Shown one piece after another: positions 62,701 to 64,000 of a stretch of 64,000 bases of DNA. Within the stretch, counting starts at the first letter, position 1. Every line of letters begins with the position of its first letter. The notes beneath the pieces were generated by a model. It ran no database searches. It saw only the letters and a list, made by a program, of their open reading frames with translations, and was not told where the DNA came from. Source of the DNA: Rouxiella aceris (lineage in GTDB: Bacteria; Pseudomonadota; Gammaproteobacteria; Enterobacterales; Enterobacteriaceae); NCBI RefSeq assembly GCF_012933545.1, contig NZ_JAADJU010000001.1, positions 310,001-374,000 of the forward strand. Direction: 5' to 3'. The position numbers and the translations under genes are program-made.

Positions 62701-64000
62701 CCGCATCAGCGTGGCGCACAGCACCAGCCTGATATGCTGTTTTAACGGCCGACGGCGGCTTTTGTGTAGCAGCTCGATCAGCAATGCCAGCAACATCGGC
62801 AGGCACAACATGGTTAGCAAAAAAACCAGCCAGTAAAGCGGATTGGGCACCCAGGTCAGGGCACTAAAAATTAAGATCAACAGGCTGGGGATGGTCAGGC
62901 TGCGGCGCAGATTATCAAATAATTTCCAGCGCGACAGAGTGCTCAGCGGATTGGGGCAGCGGCTGCCATCGGCCTTGCGCACCCGCAGTTGCAGCCAATT
63001 GAGCAGTTGCCAGTCGCCGCGGATCCAGCGCGTGCGTCGGGCGACGTCCACCAGATAATTGGCCGGATACTGTTCGTAGAGCAGTACATTACTGAGCACA
63101 CCGGAACGGGCATAGCATCCTTCCAGCAGGTCATGGCTAAGCACCAGATTGTCGGGGCAGACCCCCGCCAGCGCCTGCATAAACATATCAACATCATAAA
63201 TTCCCTTGCCGATAAAAGAGCCTTCGGCAAACAGATCCTGATAGATATCGGACGACATACAGCAATAGGGATCATTGCCAGGCAGGCAACTGGACAAGGC
63301 GGCGTAACGGCTTTGCCCATGGCGCGGCACCTCTTCCGCCAGTCGCGGCTGTAAAATGGCATAACCGGCTACCACCCGTTGGCGCTCAGCGTCGTAAACC
63401 GGCTGATTCAGCGGATGTGCCATAGTGGCCACCATTTGGCCCACGCTGTCACGGGGCAGATGGGTATCGCTATCGAGGGTGATGACATATTTAACCCGTT
63501 TAAGCTGTGACGGGTTGCCGCCAACAACCTGCGTAAAACCACTTTTGTCGCCGCGCAGCCAACGATTAAGCGCCTGCAGTTTTCCCCGTTTACGTTCATA
63601 TCCCATCCACACGCCCTGTTGACGATTAAACTCCCGCGCGCGATGGAACAGGCTGAATAACGGCGCTTCCTGCCCCAGGTAACGGTAGTTCAAGGCATGG
63701 ATCTGTTGGATGGCATAGGCCAGCAGTTCTGCATCAGCCGGGTGATGTCGGCTCGGGTTGTCCTGAAAATCGGTCAGCAGGGCAAAATAGACATACGGCT
63801 GGGTATTGCCGAGGTAGCACACTTCCAGCTGATTAAGCAGATGGTCAATGGCGTCACGACTGCTTAACAGACAGGGGATCGCCACCAGCGTGGCGCAGTC
63901 AGCGGGAATACCGGCGGAAAAATCCATGCGGGGTAAAGGATCCGGGAAACGGGCGCGGGTGGTGATTTCCGACAGCAAGTTAAGGGCAAACTGGCTGACC
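56755..64000 (-). CDS. ndvB: Cyclic beta-1,2-glucan synthase (NdvB/ChvB type), N-terminus beyond window
   Basis: About 2,414 residues are present and the frame stays open to the right edge, so the true start lies outside; the family is 2,800-2,900 residues. In order: a glycosyltransferase domain (YVITLDSDTHLPRDSVGQMV; LSHDLLEGCYARSG; RRTRWIRGDWQLLNW), a cluster of membrane helices, a long helical region, then beta-rich and (alpha/alpha)6 GH94-like phosphorylase/chain-length modules. The last has GAGDWNDGMNLVGIAGRGES with the catalytic Asp and ends VSLSYQQGSSRYQITIKRGQ. The enzyme polymerises UDP-glucose into cyclic beta-1,2-glucan in the inner membrane; the product goes to the periplasm for osmotic adaptation and host interaction. 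It stands next to frmRA without a clear functional link. Confidence 0.93.
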   Translation of the reverse strand, partial: VSQFALNLLSEITTRARFPDPLPRMDFSAGIPADCATLVAIPCLLSSRDAIDHLLNQLEVCYLGNTQPYVYFALLTDFQDNPSRHHPADAELLAYAIQQIHALNYRYLGQEAPLFSLFHRAREFNRQQGVWMGYERKRGKLQALNRWLRGDKSGFTQVVGGNPSQLKRVKYVITLDSDTHLPRDSVGQMVATMAHPLNQPVYDAERQRVVAGYAILQPRLAEEVPRHGQSRYAALSSCLPGNDPYCCMSSDIYQDLFAEGSFIGKGIYDVDMFMQALAGVCPDNLVLSHDLLEGCYARSGVLSNVLLYEQYPANYLVDVARRTRWIRGDWQLLNWLQLRVRKADGSRCPNPLSTLSRWKLFDNLRRSLTIPSLLILIFSALTWVPNPLYWLVFLLTMLCLPMLLALLIELLHKSRRRPLKQHIRLVLCATLMRLRRLALRIATLPHEAGYSLLAIMVTLWRLTVSRRHLNEWLSSDRCQASCTLSVLSFYRQMWLNPCAGLLLSLLTYRYHPALIAVALPIGLLWLLTPALMSWLSRQPVAEKVAISDRQRAFLRQSARETWAFFDTFVNQQENWLPPDNYQEVPEPVIAHRTSPTNIGLSLLANLTAWDFGYITQGEVLRRIGQTLTTLDKLEHYRGHLYNWYDTRTLQPLSPRYISSVDSGNLAGHLLTLSAGLRAWRQQPLLDRQQLLAGLDDTLTLFEQSVSSAPPALLKKMRKLWYALANSTGEETGQGLQNMLALSVLLQQACSDSPSRVRRWSENLHSQLAQFSEEWSQLLAWYPCHKEGEKLPSLSQIAQWHPPASQQGTFTAARRASLAQAQAIAGQRLLMLSELEQRLIDHANMDFRFLYCADTHLLCVGYHCDENKLDGGKYDLLPSEIRLTQYFTIATNQLPMKSWFALGRLFTRFNKQSALMSWSGSMFEYLMPQLVMPAYPDTLLEKMCQSAVDRQIAWGDSHNIPWGISESGYAAYDSSHNYQYQAFGVPDLGLKRGLADNLVVAPYASMMALMVRPQAACDNLLALENLGARGEYGFYEALDYTPARLARGQLYIIIRSYMAHHQGMSFLALSHLLLNAPMVERFAANPVYQSARLLLQERMPDAVELYSPRRHFESVDNALKSRDQPLRKFTDAASPLPEVQLLANSRYQLMLTQAGGGYSRWDQFALTRWRNDATRDSYGLFCYLQDVDSGEVWSNSLQPTTGKASGQYQVIFSDAGAEFIRREGKLSAQTQIVVSPEDDVELRRLSLHWRGRQPKVIEITTYAEVVLAPAANDLTHPAFSNLFVQTELLVDREGILCHRRPREPDEACPWLFHMTAIHGDVERQTSFETDRAKFIGRGQTAADPLVLRHPGPLSNTAGAVVDPVIAVRHRIRLKPGVPLVIDMILGVTAERDLSLALLDKYRDHPIADRMFEMASSHSQIALRQINVNDEEADLFNRMAGSILFPARELRAEAEVILQNRRGQPSLWGYALSGDLPIVLLSISSSENMAMVTQLVKAHQYWRIKGLKVDLLILSHDLGGYQQALFHQILNLVAAGSASDQYEQPGGIFVRNSEHITPEDRALLLSVASIMFDDQRGKLSTQLKQRLQPAQSLPSALIPVIAAADNAPCPPAINTEHLQFFNGLGGFSGDGREYQVVLNPGVTTPAPWSNVLANDNFGTLISESGQAYSWYENAHEYRLTPWHNDPVCDSSGEAFYLRDEESGQLWSPTALPLRGEGSYLTRHGFGYSLFEHQQSGIASELLVLVPETAPVKLMMLTLKNHSGRTRKLSATGYVEWVLAELRSKSQMHIVTSPLKSQKGCAVLARNAFNSNGSERTAFFAVSGGQCSLSGDRREFLGRNGSLQQPAGMRQRRLSGRTGAALDPCAALQSAITLIDGDQHRFVFVLGLGEDPQQAESLIARFLDPDSVGHELDNIHGYWHRVLDKIQITTPDPAIDLLANGWLLYQTLSCRMMARSGYYQSGGAFGFRDQLQDSLALVYAAPQRLREQILLCASRQFIEGDVQHWWHPPTGNGVRTRCSDDFLWLPLAICHYLDATEDKAILDQRVSYLEARPLAAGEESCYQQPQVSQLEESLWQHGVRAIRHGLQFGQHGLPLMGAGDWNDGMNLVGIAGRGESVWLGFFFYYVLQRYGALAEKLGDSETAQLCREQAARLQQNLHEHGWDGGWYLRGYFDSGETLGSHHNAECQIDAIAQSWSVLSGAGEETRQRQAMLALDQHLVDKKNGLIKLLTPPFNGNGPNPGYIRGYLPGVRENGGQYTHGAIWAIMAFAEMGEIERAWQLMAMINPINHSRHAVDAERYKVEPYVICADIYSVDPHGGRGGWSWYTGSAGWAYRLIIESLLGLKRHGHFISFSTRLPADWPQVSLSYQQGSSRYQITIKRGQGEYQVKLDGQTLTDAMIPLADDGQEHQVEVITATG

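Overview
The window is chromosomal DNA of an enterobacterium. The evidence is protein families close to E. coli YncE, Gcd, NifJ/YdbK, FrmR/FrmA and YqjG, strong Shine-Dalgarno sites, and colicin-E-type nuclease/immunity modules. A very large cyclic beta-1,2-glucan synthase, a three-subunit FAD gluconate dehydrogenase and many sugar ABC transporters suggest a plant- or environment-associated Yersiniaceae-like genus (for example Rahnella, Ewingella, Rouxiella or Serratia). The genus is inference, not shown by the sequence.

Layout. 1-2.8 kb: the end of a TonB-dependent siderophore receptor, a YncE-like lipoprotein beta-propeller and a small tautomerase. 3-11.3 kb: a periplasmic sugar-oxidation region with a GntR-type LacI repressor, a membrane-bound FAD gluconate-2-dehydrogenase-type enzyme (small subunit, GMC flavoprotein, tri-haem cytochrome c) and a convergent PQQ quinoprotein dehydrogenase of the Gcd type. 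Together these could convert glucose to gluconate and then 2-ketogluconate outside the inner membrane. 11.8-19 kb: a Bcr/CflA drug exporter, an IclR regulator, and a divergent sugar ABC transporter with an SMP-30-type lactonase. 19.4-25.8 kb: a self-contained sugar catabolic operon (TIM-barrel isomerase/epimerase, ABC importer, RpiR regulator, PfkB kinase) of unknown substrate, followed by a convergent FAH-family hydrolase and an isolated Ner-like regulator. 27.8-36.6 kb: a GntR regulator with an M20 amidohydrolase and a ProC-like reductase, divergent from a Liv-type (branched-chain amino-acid-like) ABC transporter ending in a glyoxalase-fold protein. This is probably import and processing of an acylated amino acid or similar compound.

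36.9-48.6 kb is the accessory region and the most interesting part. It carries two intact PAAR-headed toxins that share a pyocin-S-like middle. One ends in a colicin E3-type 16S rRNase domain and the other in a colicin E9-type HNH DNase domain, and each is followed by an immunity-sized gene. Behind them lies an array of six further immunity genes: three paralogues of a 155-aa family, two cloacin/ImmE3-like and one Im9-like. Each is still preceded by a decayed 3' stub of the toxin it once guarded. Four stubs adjoin the same truncated insertion-sequence end in the same orientation, units are separated by direct repeats of about 400-500 bp, and two internally deleted IS3-family elements bracket the second toxin. 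A tRNA-Phe-like 3' fragment also lies inside. This reads as a type VI secretion (PAAR) effector locus that gains and replaces toxin tips while keeping the old immunity genes.

48.6-64 kb returns to core-like genes on the minus strand: pyruvate:flavodoxin oxidoreductase, a carboxylesterase, a glutathionyl-hydroquinone reductase, a LysR regulator, the formaldehyde operon frmRA, and the C-terminal 2,400 residues of a cyclic beta-1,2-glucan synthase that runs off the right edge.
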